In this document: piece by piece, positions 33,323 through 43,473 of the stretch
Numbering within the stretch: position 1 is the stretch's first letter
Layout: the number at the start of each line of letters is the position of its first letter
Origin: Clostridia bacterium
GTDB lineage: Bacteria; Bacillota; Clostridia; Christensenellales; Pumilibacteraceae
NCBI GenBank assembly: GCA_022793815.1
Contig: JAAWDP010000019.1
Location: forward strand, 62,001 to 126,000
Reading direction: 5' to 3'
Length of the DNA stretch: 64,000 nucleotides
Made by a program: the position numbers and the translations under genes
Notes under the pieces: generated by a model
What the model saw: the letters and a program-made list of their open reading frames with translations, nothing else
Told to the model about the DNA's origin: nothing
Databases searched by the model: none

Positions 33323-35269
33323 CTATTTCTGTCGTTTGTACGCCGCTGCCGCGCTTATGCGCGCGTCGGGCGAAAGAAAGTAAAGCGAACCGGGCTTTGC
33401 CTTGGTGCGGAAGGTTTTTGCAGAAAGAGCGGCAAGCGTTTTGTCCGCCCTGCCGACATCCTGCCGATTGGGCATGAAATCCACTCCCTCCGGCGAAAAT
33501 CTTTCCGAAACCGACTCGCCGTCTTCAAACGACTTTTCGCCGTCTGCCGTCATAACGGCGGTGAGTCTTACTCCGCCTATTTCGGCGGTAAACGTGTATT
33601 CTCCGCTGCGAACGACGAATGCGTTTTTTTGAGTATCGAAAACTTCGAGCGCGGTGCGGTTGCAGCGCAGACGGTATGTTTTTTTCTCGGCGCAGACAAA
33701 CGTCCTGCCGAACGCGGCTATGCGCGTATCGCCGCTCCCGTAAGACGAATAGACCACGACGCTTTTTTCGCACTCGGTTTCGCCGCGGACATCGAAAGAA
33801 AATTCGATATCCGCGCCGTCTTTCGCTACGGTGAAATTATCCGCCTCTGCTTCGTAAAGCGACAAGCCGTATCCCGCTTTGAAATCCGCGCCCTCGCTTA
33901 CGCTGCCGACGCCGCGGCAGGAAATATCGGTTCTTTCGCCCGTGTAGCAGTCGCGTGCGGCGTAAGGCGCGAAGGGATAGTTTTTTTCGCTTTGCGCCCA
34001 GCGGCAGCACAGGCGTCCCGTGAAGTCGTCCTTGCCGGTCAAAAGGGCGGCAAGCGCCGCAGGGTCGGATATGACATCCGTCGGCACGTATACAAACGCG
34101 TCGGCTTTGGACAGGCACGGGATTTCGAAGTAATGCGCGGCGGCGGCAACCACGACGATTTTCGACGTTTTCGACAGTCTTTCGACAAATTCCGACAATG
34201 CGGCGGGATTCGAGGTGTCTGCGTTTTCCGCCGCAATCACGACGGTTTTGCATTCGCCCGCCGCTTTTGCCGTTTTATCCGCGCTTTTTTCGGGGCGGCG
34301 CAAATCGGGTCTTATTGCGATATGTCTGCCGCATGTGATTTTCGCGCCGACGACTGCCGTATCGGAAGGCGTAAGCGGAAGAACGCCGTCGTTCTTCATG
34401 AGCACCGCACTTTCCGACGCGAGCCGATTGTATGCGCATTCCGCTTCCGCGGCGGTTATAGCGGGCGGCGTGAAATTCTTGATTCTTTTATAACACTCGG
34501 CGGCGGCAAGCACGTTTCTTTCGACGCAGCGGTCGAGTTTCTTTTCGTATAAAAGTCCGCTTTCAACGGCGTTTTTAAGACGCGTACCGCTTTCGGGCGG
34601 CGGCAAAATACCGAGGCACGCTCCCGAAGAAACTTCCTCGGCTTTGTCGGACGTACTGCATGCGCGGGTAAAGACAAGCGCATCGAAACCGTCGGTGACA
34701 AGGGAAACGAACTCTCTGTTTTCGCCCGCGGGAACACCGTTCAGTCTGCCCGAGGGAAGCGCGAGCGCACCGAGCGCGTCTTTGTTTTTGAGATACGGAT
34801 AGAGATAAATTTCCGACGCGGTTCTCTTGTCGATATATCGGTCGAATCCGTTCACTCCGAGCACGTCGATGCCCACGGGCGGCAAATCGCAGGCGGCGGC
34901 GTACTCGCCTGCCAGCGCGGAGCTCAGATTGGGTTCGTCGGAAAACGCGCGGCACGCCTCGGGCGCATAGGGGTTTCTTATGACTCCGAGCGCGACTTCG
35001 CCGCCGTAGCTCTCCCCCGAAATATATGCGTCGCGGCAGCGCATGCGCGCGAACGTGCGGACAAGCGAAGAATCGAAAGTATGCGCAAGCGCAAAAAAGG
35101 GCACGCATTTACCCGAATAAAGCGCGTCCTCTTCTTTCGGCAGTTTGAGCGCGGGCACTTTCAGCCTCGGCAAAGCCACCGTGCAGCCTTTTGCGTCAGC
35201 ACTCGTAAGCGCGACTTTTTCGTCGAGCGTCATGAGCGCGACTACCGTTTTCACTCTCTCCTTATCCAC
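33323..35269 (-). CDS. Glycoside hydrolase family 3-like protein, catalytic site degenerate
   Basis: 648 residues, GTG start with GGAGGTACG. The order matches GH3: MTLDEKVALTS, ALGVIRNPYAPEACRAFSDEP (family NIxRxPxxGRxxEyxsEDP region), KRTASEIYLYPY, then a second alpha/beta domain starting SAVLMKNDGVLPL and a fibronectin-like tail. The Lys-His substrate motif is replaced by GIDVLGVNGFDRY and the nucleophile loop (FxGxVxSD) by SLVTDGFDALVFTRACS, so the usual nucleophile Asp is not evident. Cytosolic, with no signal peptide. Likely a pseudo-enzyme or altered activity. Confidence 0.8.
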   Translation of the reverse strand: MDKERVKTVVALMTLDEKVALTSADAKGCTVALPRLKVPALKLPKEEDALYSGKCVPFFALAHTFDSSLVRTFARMRCRDAYISGESYGGEVALGVIRNPYAPEACRAFSDEPNLSSALAGEYAAACDLPPVGIDVLGVNGFDRYIDKRTASEIYLYPYLKNKDALGALALPSGRLNGVPAGENREFVSLVTDGFDALVFTRACSTSDKAEEVSSGACLGILPPPESGTRLKNAVESGLLYEKKLDRCVERNVLAAAECYKRIKNFTPPAITAAEAECAYNRLASESAVLMKNDGVLPLTPSDTAVVGAKITCGRHIAIRPDLRRPEKSADKTAKAAGECKTVVIAAENADTSNPAALSEFVERLSKTSKIVVVAAAAHYFEIPCLSKADAFVYVPTDVISDPAALAALLTGKDDFTGRLCCRWAQSEKNYPFAPYAARDCYTGERTDISCRGVGSVSEGADFKAGYGLSLYEAEADNFTVAKDGADIEFSFDVRGETECEKSVVVYSSYGSGDTRIAAFGRTFVCAEKKTYRLRCNRTALEVFDTQKNAFVVRSGEYTFTAEIGGVRLTAVMTADGEKSFEDGESVSERFSPEGVDFMPNRQDVGRADKTLAALSAKTFRTKAKPGSLYFLSPDARISAAAAYKRQK

Positions 35270-35291
35270 CGTACCTCCCTTTTTACGCGTC

Positions 35292-36056
35292 CTATGCCTT
35301 ACTGCGGCGCGGACGGATTTCGAGCAGCTGCATGCCGTAAGACGTGCGGCGGTATATCTGCAATCTGTCCTCGTATTCGTAAATATATATATTCTTATCG
35401 GTGCGGCTGCGGAACACGAGGGGTCGGCTTTTGTCGTCGTTTATCGCGTCCAGCTTTCTTCTCGCCGCGCTTTCGTAGTCGTAACCGCCGTATCCGCCGC
35501 GCCTTTCTTCGTCGAAATATTTTCGCCTGAGTTCCTGTTCGTCCTCGTAACTGCGCACGGGCGCGGACTCGCCGCCGCCCTGCGGCTCGGCGCTCTGCTG
35601 ACGGGAAACGGCGCTGTTCGGCTCGGTATATGCAAGCGGCACGTTCATGCTGCCGACCGCCATTGCTTCGCGCGCGGCGTCCTGCTTTGCCGCTTTTTCG
35701 GTTTCGCGCACGTTCTCTTTCGCGGCGTTTTTACGCCGTTTCTTTTCGAGTTTTTCGGCAAGCTTTTCCTCGCGTCTGCGCTCGCGTTCGCCGCGGCGGA
35801 CAACCTGTTCGCGTTCGCGCTTTGCCTTGTCGATATAATAAGAAATCACTATTCCGGCGACTTCGCTTATTACCAGTCCTATGAAAAACACGTGAAGCAC
35901 GCTGTTGAGCGCGGTGGCGGTGAATGCGCACCACAGCAAAAACACAAGCGCAAAAAGGCAGGGCGCCCAAAGTCCCAATGCGAAAAGCAGCCACGCGGCA
36001 AGCTTGACCGCGGCTCCGAGCAGCATTTTGAGAAATCTTATAAGCGCGTTTACCAC
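35292..36056 (-). CDS. Membrane protein with charged coiled-coil domain, unknown function
   Basis: 254 residues, GTG start one base after the serS stop. Two hydrophobic segments at about 9-48 and 52-74, then a Lys/Arg/Glu coiled coil (75-130), a Gln/Gly/Ser linker with GGYGGYDYE, and a basic C-terminal beta segment (KNIYIYEYEDRLQIYRR). No family recognised. Co-transcribed with serS by spacing. Confidence 0.7.
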   Translation of the reverse strand: MVNALIRFLKMLLGAAVKLAAWLLFALGLWAPCLFALVFLLWCAFTATALNSVLHVFFIGLVISEVAGIVISYYIDKAKREREQVVRRGERERRREEKLAEKLEKKRRKNAAKENVRETEKAAKQDAAREAMAVGSMNVPLAYTEPNSAVSRQQSAEPQGGGESAPVRSYEDEQELRRKYFDEERRGGYGGYDYESAARRKLDAINDDKSRPLVFRSRTDKNIYIYEYEDRLQIYRRTSYGMQLLEIRPRRSKA

Positions 36057-36057
36057 T

Positions 36058-37326
36058 TTATCCGCCTATGCGCGTAGTTCCGCACATATAGGGTACGAGC
36101 GCTTCGGGAACGGTAACGGTGCCGTCGGCGTTCTGATAGTTTTCGAGTATTGCCGCGGTGGTTCTGCCGACCGCAAGACCGCTGCCGTTGAGCGTATGCA
36201 CAAGTTCGGTCTTACCGTCCGCGCGGCGGTATTTTATGTTCATTCTGCGCGCCTGGTAGTCGGTATAATTGGAACACGAAGAAATTTCCACATAGCGGTT
36301 GTAACTGGGCATCCATACTTCGATGTCGTATGTTTTCGCCGCGGAAAAGCCCAAATCGCCGCTGCACAAAAGCACGACGCGGTAAGGAATTTTAAGCGCT
36401 TTGAGTATGCTTTCCGCCTGAGCGGTAAGTTCCTCGTGCTCTTTTTCCGAATCCTCGGGCTTTGTGAACTTAACGAGTTCGACCTTGTTGAATTGGTGCT
36501 GGCGGATAAGTCCGCGTGTATCTCTGCCGGCGCTTCCCGCCTCGCCGCGGAAACATGCGGTATATGCGCAATACTTCACGGGCAGCACGTTTTCGCCGAG
36601 AATTTCGCCGCGGTGCAGATTGGTGACGGGCACTTCCGCCGTGGGCACGAGGAAATAGTCCGTATTCTTGACCGCGAACGCATCCTCCTCGAATTTGGGA
36701 AGCTGTCCCGTTCCCGTCATGGAATCGCGGTTGACCATGAACGGCGGAAAGATTTCGGTGTAGCCCGCTTTGCCGTGCATGTCCAGCATGAAATTGAATA
36801 TCGCGCGTTCCAGTCTTGCGCCGTCGCCGCGGTATACGGTAAAACGCGCACCCGTTATTTTCGCGGCGGTTGCCGGGTCGAGTATGCCGAGATTGTCGCC
36901 TATCTCCCAGTGCGGTTTGGGCGTGAAATCGAATTTCGTAGGCTCCATAAACCGACGCTGTTCTACGTTGTCCGAATCGTCTTTGCCGAGCGGCACGCTT
37001 ACGTCGGGCAGATTGGGTATGTTGAGCAATGCGTTTTTCAGGTCGGATTCGACAAGCGAAAGTTTTTCGTCGAGCGCTTTCAGTTCCGCGGAATCCGCCT
37101 TTACTCTGGCTATGGTTGCGGACGCGTCGCCGCCGCTCTTTTTAAGTTTTGCGACTTCTTCCGACGCGCGGTTGCGGTCGGCTTTCATTGCCTCGGTTTT
37201 CTTGATGAGCTCTTTGCGCGCGGAGTAAAGCGAACCGACGACGTCGACGTCGTAACTGCCGCTTCGCGTCTTGATTGCGCTCTTTACCTTATCGAGGTTT
37301 TCCGCTACGTATTTCATGTCAAGCAT
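36058..37326 (-). CDS. serS: Serine--tRNA ligase
   Basis: 422 residues. N-terminal antiparallel coiled-coil tRNA-binding arm (residues about 30-100), class II motif 2 [21 protein letters not shown] and motif 3 ending [16 protein letters not shown]. Charges tRNA-Ser. Upstream is a standard sigma-A promoter and only about 60 bases of leader, too short for a T-box. Confidence 0.97.
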   Translation of the reverse strand: MLDMKYVAENLDKVKSAIKTRSGSYDVDVVGSLYSARKELIKKTEAMKADRNRASEEVAKLKKSGGDASATIARVKADSAELKALDEKLSLVESDLKNALLNIPNLPDVSVPLGKDDSDNVEQRRFMEPTKFDFTPKPHWEIGDNLGILDPATAAKITGARFTVYRGDGARLERAIFNFMLDMHGKAGYTEIFPPFMVNRDSMTGTGQLPKFEEDAFAVKNTDYFLVPTAEVPVTNLHRGEILGENVLPVKYCAYTACFRGEAGSAGRDTRGLIRQHQFNKVELVKFTKPEDSEKEHEELTAQAESILKALKIPYRVVLLCSGDLGFSAAKTYDIEVWMPSYNRYVEISSCSNYTDYQARRMNIKYRRADGKTELVHTLNGSGLAVGRTTAAILENYQNADGTVTVPEALVPYMCGTTRIGG

Positions 37327-37389
37327 AATTACACACTCCCTTGCCCGTCCGTATCCGACGGCGTTTTATACGTTTGTTTCGTTGTGTAT

Positions 37390-37418
37390 ATTATACAGCG
37401 GCTTTATGAAAAAATCAA
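37390..37418 (-). promoter_or_regulatory. serS promoter
   Basis: Minus strand TTGATT (37413-37418), 17 bases, TATAAT (37390-37395); the -35 overlaps the stop codon of the flippase gene. Confidence 0.78.
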
Positions 37419-39040
37419 GCGTCTTGTCCGTCTTTTTTATCGCCTGCGAGCGCGCCCATGTCCTCTTTCGAAATCCCTTTAAACGCCAGAACTACGGCGG
37501 CATAAGCGGCAAAGCACAAAACAAGCGACACTATGACGGCGACAAACGCGCCCGTAAAAGGCGCAAGCGCAAAGTAGGATAATTTCCCCATTACCGCCTG
37601 AGCGGCGAGAGCGGGCAACGCGCTGCGGAAAAACACGCCGTATTTCGGCTTGATTTTAATACACTTTCTCACGGCGAAAAGGTCCAAAAAACACGTCAGC
37701 GCAAAGCACGCCACGGTTGACGTCGCCGCGCCGTAAATGCCCATTACGCGTATCAGTACTATTGTCAAAACGGCTTTCACCGCCGCGCCGATTATGAGAT
37801 TGAGCGCGGGTTTGTGCGCTTTGTCGAAGCCTTGCAACACGGCTGTCGCAGGTTGCAGAAGGCTCATGAAAAGCACGGAAAGCGCGCTTATCGCGAGCAG
37901 TATGCCGCCCGTGCCGAGCAGTTCGGGCGACATGGTTTTTCTGTATAATATGCCGAGTATTTCGTCGGAAAACAGCATGAACGCAAGCGCGCACGGAGCG
38001 GCGGCGAGCAGCGACATTCGGAAAAACTTCTCGCTTGTATCCGCGGCGCGGTCGCGGTTTTTCACAAGCCGGCTTATCTTCGGAAGCAGCATTACGGCAA
38101 GCGATGCCGTGACTACGGCAGGCATGTTGACGAGCGAACCGACGGGTCCGTTCAAAAGACCGAACAGCGCGGTTGCGCCCGCGACGCTCTCGCCGCCGAG
38201 CGTAAGCAGATTTATTACGAGTATGCTGTCTATCACGGCGGATATGGGCAGAACAAGCGAGCCCAGCGTAATGGGCAGAGCCGTGGCGTACACGTTTTTG
38301 AGCAGCGATTTGTACGGCACGCGCGTACTACGCGCCGCGGTAAAATCGGCGGCGTGCTCGGTTGCGTACTTGCCTATCTTAATGACGGTGCGTTTTTTAT
38401 AGGCGGCGTAGTCGAACGCATAGCGCACGGCAAGATATGCCGCGGCGACGACTTCGCTTGCGGTTACGCCGAGCAGCGCACCGAATGCCGCGTACTCCAC
38501 GCCGTATTTCATAAAGCGGTAACAGAGAAAAAGTCCGACTGCGGTTTTGGTAAGCTGTTCTATTATCTGGCTGACGCCGCTGGGAAGCATGTCGAGTTTG
38601 CCTTGGAAATAGCCGCGCAGACACGATATGACGGCAACCACGGTGACGGCAGGCGCGATGCCTATATAAGCGGTTGCCGCCGCCGCATTGCCTTGAAGCG
38701 AGGCTATTTTGCCGCGCAGAAATATCAGCAGAAGCGTGGCGCAAAGCCCCGCAAGCGTAAGAGTCAGCGCCGATACGCGCAACGTCCTGCGCGCGTTTTC
38801 GCCGTCGCCGACCGCGGCAAACGAGGAAACCGTTTTGCTTATCGCGCTGGGAAGTCCGCCTGCGGAAACCGACAGCAGCACGCTGTACAGCGGAAACACC
38901 ATTTGATACAGACCTATTCCCTCCGCGCCCATTATATTCGTGAGCGGTATGCGGTACAGCGCACCCACGCCTTTTGCTATCAGACACAGCAGCGCGAAAA
39001 ACGCTCCGCCGTGCAAAAAAGCTTTCATTTTCCCCTTCAT
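37415..39040 (-). CDS. SpoVB/MurJ-like lipid-linked oligosaccharide flippase
   Basis: 541 residues with about 14 hydrophobic segments of the MOP superfamily. The start MKAFLHGGAFFALLCLIAKGVGALYRIPLTNIMGAEG and VFPLYSVLLSVSAGGLPSAISK are typical of SpoVB/YtgP proteins, which flip lipid II or polysaccharide precursors and in Bacillus support spore cortex synthesis. Paralogues are common, so vegetative and sporulation roles cannot be separated here. No neighbour is in obvious operon with it. Confidence 0.9.
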   Translation of the reverse strand: MKGKMKAFLHGGAFFALLCLIAKGVGALYRIPLTNIMGAEGIGLYQMVFPLYSVLLSVSAGGLPSAISKTVSSFAAVGDGENARRTLRVSALTLTLAGLCATLLLIFLRGKIASLQGNAAAATAYIGIAPAVTVVAVISCLRGYFQGKLDMLPSGVSQIIEQLTKTAVGLFLCYRFMKYGVEYAAFGALLGVTASEVVAAAYLAVRYAFDYAAYKKRTVIKIGKYATEHAADFTAARSTRVPYKSLLKNVYATALPITLGSLVLPISAVIDSILVINLLTLGGESVAGATALFGLLNGPVGSLVNMPAVVTASLAVMLLPKISRLVKNRDRAADTSEKFFRMSLLAAAPCALAFMLFSDEILGILYRKTMSPELLGTGGILLAISALSVLFMSLLQPATAVLQGFDKAHKPALNLIIGAAVKAVLTIVLIRVMGIYGAATSTVACFALTCFLDLFAVRKCIKIKPKYGVFFRSALPALAAQAVMGKLSYFALAPFTGAFVAVIVSLVLCFAAYAAVVLAFKGISKEDMGALAGDKKDGQDA

Positions 39041-39133
39041 GCAGATAGTATGCGTTTAAACAAAAGGTATTAATCCTTTGATGCAGCGGCAGTTTTTACC
39101 CGCAGGCGCGCGGAAACACTATCCGAATAAGAA

Positions 39134-39159
39134 AATACGCTTTCGAACGAAAGCGTATT
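39134..39159 (-). terminator. Terminator downstream of the yfbR-like gene
   Basis: AATACGCTTTCG and its complement form an 11-12 base-pair stem with a short loop, followed on the minus strand by TTCTTATT. Confidence 0.8.
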
Positions 39160-39178
39160 TCGTAAAGTTTTACTATAT

Positions 39179-39772
39179 TCAAACCCGACCCTTCTCGGAA
39201 AGAATTTCGTCCAGAGTGAGTCCGAACGCGGGCAGCATGTTTTCGAGGAAGTATTCCGCGCTTTTCAGATTACTGTCTTTCAAATCTTCGAGCGTGGTTT
39301 CGTAAGCGGCGGCAAATTCCGCATTGCCGGCTTTTTTCTCCTCTATGCATTTTATGAGCGCCGCCAGCTTATCCGCGGCTTTGATTATCATGCGCTCGCT
39401 TTCCGTTCTGTTTTGCACCACATAAGGCGTGAGCGCGTCTTTGAGTATATCGGGCAATGTGTCCGCGATACGGCGCTCGGTGAGCTTTTCTATCTCCTTA
39501 TACGCCGCGGTGATACGTTCGCTGCCGTACTTTACGGGCGTAGGCAAATCGCCCGTGATGCTTTCCGCCGTTTCGTGATACAGCGCTTTGAGCGCGATTT
39601 CCTTTGCGTCGTAACCGCTGCCGGTAAGCGAATTTTCGATGAGCGCAAGCGCATGAGCCAGCATTGCCGTCATCGCGCTGTGTTCGAGTACGTTCTCTCT
39701 GCGCGTGCCGTGCATGAGCCCCCAGCGGTCGATATATTTGAGTCTGTTCAGTATGGCGAAGAAACCGCTCAT
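39179..39772 (-). CDS. HD-domain 5'-deoxynucleotidase, YfbR-like
   Basis: 197 residues from the ATG at 39770-39772, which overlaps the transketolase stop as ATGA. It matches YfbR nucleotidases that hydrolyse deoxynucleoside 5'-monophosphates: RWGLMHGTRRENVLEHSAM with His31, YHETAESITGDLPTPVKY with His66, and a later AADKLAALI Asp. The HD pair is His66-Glu67 instead of His-Asp, an unusual metal-ligand change. Coupling to transketolase links it to pentose/nucleotide balance by context only. Confidence 0.87.
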   Translation of the reverse strand: MSGFFAILNRLKYIDRWGLMHGTRRENVLEHSAMTAMLAHALALIENSLTGSGYDAKEIALKALYHETAESITGDLPTPVKYGSERITAAYKEIEKLTERRIADTLPDILKDALTPYVVQNRTESERMIIKAADKLAALIKCIEEKKAGNAEFAAAYETTLEDLKDSNLKSAEYFLENMLPAFGLTLDEILSEKGRV

Positions 39773-41754
39773 TTGCAGGCTCTCACGCTTTTGACTGCGG
39801 CTTTGACCACGTTTTCCGCGGTGAAACCGTAAATTTCGAACAGTTTGTTTGCGGGCGCGCTGCTTCCGAAACCGTCCATACAGACGTATCCTCCGTCCAG
39901 TCCCACATATTTGCCCCAAGGCATGGAAGAACCTGCCTCGACTGCAACTCGCGCGCGCACGGCGCTCGGCAATACGCTTTCGCGGTATTTTGCGGTTTGC
40001 GACTCGAACAGTTCCATACAGGGCATGGAAACGACGCGGGCGTCTATTTTCGCGGCTTTAAGCTGCTCTCTCGCCGCCATTGCCAGCGAAACCTCGCTGC
40101 CCGTTGCGATGAGAATGACGTCGGGGACTTCGCTTTCGCTGTCGGCGAAGATATATCCGCCTTTGAGCGGGTCGGCGTCGGCGCCGACTTCGAAATATTC
40201 GAGGTTCTGACGCGAACAGACTATTGCGGTGGGACCCTTGCCGGTAAGCGCGCTTATGTACGCAGCCTTTGTTTCGCGACTGTCGCAGGGACGGAATACC
40301 TTTATGTTCGGCGTGCAACGCAACGATGCCAGCTGTTCGACGGGCTGATGAGTTGGACCGTCCTCGCCCACGCCTATCGAGTCATGAGTGAGTATGTACG
40401 TTACGGGAAGATTCATTATAGCGCTCATACGCATGGCGTTCTTCATGTAATCGGTGAATACGAAGAACGTGGAGCAGAACACGTTGAATCCGCCGTGAAG
40501 CGCGATGCCGTTGCAGATTGCCGCCATGGAATGTTCGCGGACGCCGAAATGTATGTTGCGCCCCGTTCTGTTTTCCGCGCAGAAGTCGCCTTTGTCTTTG
40601 AGCGCGGTTTTGTTCGACGGCGCAAGGTCTGCGCTTCCGCCTATGAGGCTTTCGCACGCATCGGCTATCTGATTCAATATCGTGCCGCTGTACGAACGCG
40701 AAGCGTCAACCTTATCGGTGGTCTTTATAATGTTTTCGAGCTGCTCGGCGCTTATCGCCTTGCCCTTTATCTCTGCGTTGAACTTCTCGAAATCCTCGGG
40801 ATATTTCGCCTTGTACGCTTTGGCTATGCGGTTCCATTCGGATTCGTTTTTGTTGAGCGAATCCACTACGCCCGCCATGAATTTATTTACTTCCGCGGGG
40901 ACTTCGAACGGTTTGCCTTTGATACCGAGGTTCTTTTTAAGTGCTTCTATACCGTCTTTGCCGAGCGGTGCGCCGTGGCTGTCGGCGCTGCCCGCCTTGG
41001 GCGAGCCGAAACCTATCGTAGTGCGTACGACTATGAGCGAAGGTTTTTGTTTCTCGTCCTTGGCAAGTCTTATCGCGGCTTTCACGGAGTCGATATCCTC
41101 GCCGTCGTTCACTCTTATAACCTGCCAGCCCTGAGCCTCGTGTCTGCGCGCCACGTCCTCGGTGAACGCTATGGAAGTATTGCCTTCTATGGATATGTCG
41201 TTGCTGTCGTAAAGCACGATGAGTTTGCCGAGTTTAAGCGTTCCCGCAAGCGAAGCGGCTTCGGACTCGATACCTTCCATCATGCAGCCGTCGCCGCAAA
41301 GCGCATAAGTATAGTGGTCGACAAGCGGCAAATCTTCTTTATTGTATTTCGCGGCGAGCATGCTTTCGGCAATTGCGAAACCCACGGCGTTAGCCACGCC
41401 CTGCCCGAGCGGACCCGTGGACGTTTCCACGCCGGGAGTGCGCTCTATCTCGGGATGACCCGGGGTGCGCGAATAGAGCTGTCTGAACTGCATCAAATCC
41501 TCTTTCGTGATTCCGTAACCGAACAGATGAAGCAGACCGTACAAAAGAGCCGAGCCGTGACCCGCGCTGAGAACGAATCTGTCGCGGTTGAAAAAGTCGG
41601 GGTTTTTCGGACAGTGGTTCATGGTTTCGAACAGCGCGTAAGCCATGGGAGCCGCGCCGAGCGCGATACCGGGGTGTCCGCTGTTTGCCTGTTGAACCGT
41701 TTCGGCGGCGAGCACTCTGAGCGTAGATATTGCCTGCGTTTGTACCTTATCCAT
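39769..41754 (-). CDS. tkt: Transketolase
   Basis: 661 residues, full length. Thiamine-diphosphate motif GDGCMMEGIESEA to NDISIEGNT, substrate residues in HDSIGVGEDGPTHQPVEQLASLR, and HSMAAICNGIALHGG. Transfers two-carbon ketol units in the pentose-phosphate pathway. It lies 37 bases downstream of the phosphohexomutase and overlaps the nucleotidase downstream, so the three probably form one transcript. Confidence 0.97.
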   Translation of the reverse strand: MDKVQTQAISTLRVLAAETVQQANSGHPGIALGAAPMAYALFETMNHCPKNPDFFNRDRFVLSAGHGSALLYGLLHLFGYGITKEDLMQFRQLYSRTPGHPEIERTPGVETSTGPLGQGVANAVGFAIAESMLAAKYNKEDLPLVDHYTYALCGDGCMMEGIESEAASLAGTLKLGKLIVLYDSNDISIEGNTSIAFTEDVARRHEAQGWQVIRVNDGEDIDSVKAAIRLAKDEKQKPSLIVVRTTIGFGSPKAGSADSHGAPLGKDGIEALKKNLGIKGKPFEVPAEVNKFMAGVVDSLNKNESEWNRIAKAYKAKYPEDFEKFNAEIKGKAISAEQLENIIKTTDKVDASRSYSGTILNQIADACESLIGGSADLAPSNKTALKDKGDFCAENRTGRNIHFGVREHSMAAICNGIALHGGFNVFCSTFFVFTDYMKNAMRMSAIMNLPVTYILTHDSIGVGEDGPTHQPVEQLASLRCTPNIKVFRPCDSRETKAAYISALTGKGPTAIVCSRQNLEYFEVGADADPLKGGYIFADSESEVPDVILIATGSEVSLAMAAREQLKAAKIDARVVSMPCMELFESQTAKYRESVLPSAVRARVAVEAGSSMPWGKYVGLDGGYVCMDGFGSSAPANKLFEIYGFTAENVVKAAVKSVRACK

Positions 41755-41791
41755 TATTACATCTCCTGAAAATTATTTTCGTTTTATTGTC

Positions 41792-43294
41792 TTATATATT
41801 GTTTGCCGCCGCTTCGAGCGATGCGCAGTCGAGCACGGAAAACTGACCGAAAAACGCATATAAAAATCCCGCTATCTTTTTAACGCCGCCGAACTCGTTA
41901 GATTCGATGTTTATGACGGCAACGGGGTCGTGGACGCTGGTGCGCGCGAGGAAAAATCCGTTTGCGAATTTCATGTCCGCTCTCACGCCCTCCGCGCTGT
42001 CCTTATGCAGAAAACATCTGCCGCTTTTTTCCAACTCGCAGCAAACGCTTTCGAGCTGGGCGAGTATCTGAGCGGATACGGGGCGGAAATCGTCGGTCTT
42101 TATCGCAAGTCGAATCTCCGCGCTTTCCGCAGGTTCTTCGAGGTCGCTTATGAGGTCGGTCAGATTTTTGCCTTCCTCTTTCATCATTGCGGCTTTGAGC
42201 GCAAGACGGAGCGAAAGATATGCGCCGTCGTCGAGAAAATAGTTCTCTTTCAGCGCCGCGTGTCCGCTGGTTTCGATTGCCGCGGGAACGTCGCGTCCGA
42301 GCGCCTGCAACCGCAGCGCTTCGTTTATGACATTGCGGTAACCGCGTTTAAAGCGTCTGTGCACGCCGCCGTGCTCGGTTATGAACTTGCCCAGTCCCGC
42401 ACTCGTTACGCTGTCGGTTACTATCGTGCCGCCGCTTTTTTCCTCCAAAAGTATCGCGCTTACGAGGGCAATGAGGCGGTTGCGGTTTATCTCCCTGCCG
42501 CTTGCGTCGGCAATTGCCGCACGGTCTACGTCGGCGTCGAATATTATACCGAGGTCACTGCCGCTGCGAACTACTCCGTCGGTAAGAAATTTCATTGCCG
42601 CCGCGCTTTCGGGATTGGGAACGTGTCCCGAAAAATTGCCGTCGGGCTGTAAATACTGCGACGGCGAAGTGTCCGCTCCGAGCGGAGCAAGCACGCGCTC
42701 GGCGAAAAATCCGCCTGCACCGCCGCCCGCATCGACGGTTATTTTCATGTTTTCCAAAGGATATTCCCTGCCCGAAAGAGAGCGCGCCTTGCTCACGAGA
42801 AAATCGCAGTAAAGCGCCATATAGTCTTTGCGGTTCACCTTGCACGCAGAGCCGACCGCCGCTTTCCCCTCTGCCGCATAGGCGATTATTCTGTCGAGGT
42901 CGCCCGAATCTATTCCGCCGCTTTTCGTAAAAAATTTGAGTCCGTTGCGGTCGCTCGGGTGGTGGGACGCGGTTATCATGACCGAACCGTCGCAGTCGGT
43001 TTCTTCGAATACGGTCATCATGAACATGGAAGGCGTGGAACAAAGCCCGGCAGCGAAAACTTCGCAGCCCGCTTTTTTCAGAGCGTTTTCCGCCGCAAGC
43101 GCAATCCTCTCTCCGCTGAGCCTGCTGTCGCGACCGAGCGCGATTTTGAGCATACCCCCTTTCCCCGTTTTTTCTTTAAGAAAGTATGCGAACGCGCCGA
43201 CCGCCGCTTCCACGGCTTCGTCCGTGAGCACGTTGTTTTCTCCGAGCGCGATACCTCTTAAATCCGTTCCGCTTTTCAGTGCGCTTATATCCAT
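41792..43294 (-). CDS. Phosphohexomutase (phosphomannomutase/phosphoglucomutase)
   Basis: 500 residues of the alpha-D-phosphohexomutase superfamily: phosphoserine loop MITASHHPSDRNG, metal loop IIFDADVDRAAI, and sugar loop ETSGHAAL. The His-His form of the serine loop and the length fit the bacterial PMM/PGM group, which supplies hexose-1-phosphates for glycans. Specificity between glucose and mannose is not clear. A strong promoter lies 48-76 bases upstream. Confidence 0.92.
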   Translation of the reverse strand: MDISALKSGTDLRGIALGENNVLTDEAVEAAVGAFAYFLKEKTGKGGMLKIALGRDSRLSGERIALAAENALKKAGCEVFAAGLCSTPSMFMMTVFEETDCDGSVMITASHHPSDRNGLKFFTKSGGIDSGDLDRIIAYAAEGKAAVGSACKVNRKDYMALYCDFLVSKARSLSGREYPLENMKITVDAGGGAGGFFAERVLAPLGADTSPSQYLQPDGNFSGHVPNPESAAAMKFLTDGVVRSGSDLGIIFDADVDRAAIADASGREINRNRLIALVSAILLEEKSGGTIVTDSVTSAGLGKFITEHGGVHRRFKRGYRNVINEALRLQALGRDVPAAIETSGHAALKENYFLDDGAYLSLRLALKAAMMKEEGKNLTDLISDLEEPAESAEIRLAIKTDDFRPVSAQILAQLESVCCELEKSGRCFLHKDSAEGVRADMKFANGFFLARTSVHDPVAVINIESNEFGGVKKIAGFLYAFFGQFSVLDCASLEAAANNI

Positions 43295-43341
43295 TTGACT
43301 CTCCGCTATCCGTGTCGGGATAAAATTTTTCCTACCGTTTT

Positions 43342-43370
43342 ATTATATCATTATAAAAAAAATTTGTAAA
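43342..43370 (-). promoter_or_regulatory. Promoter of the phosphohexomutase-tkt-nucleotidase operon
   Basis: Minus strand TTTACA (43365-43370), 17 bases, TATAAT (43342-43347), in an A/T-rich context. Confidence 0.85.
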
Positions 43371-43473
43371 GAAAAATATGCGGTCAAAATACGTACAATT
43401 ATGTTATTGCGGTATGAAACGGGTGCGGCGCGTCGATAATACGTGCAAATAAAAAAATCGGAGGTCACGGAGT

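Noticed and set aside
37327-37400. T-box leader before serS
   Set aside because: Only about 60 bases lie between the promoter and the start codon, far shorter than a T-box.
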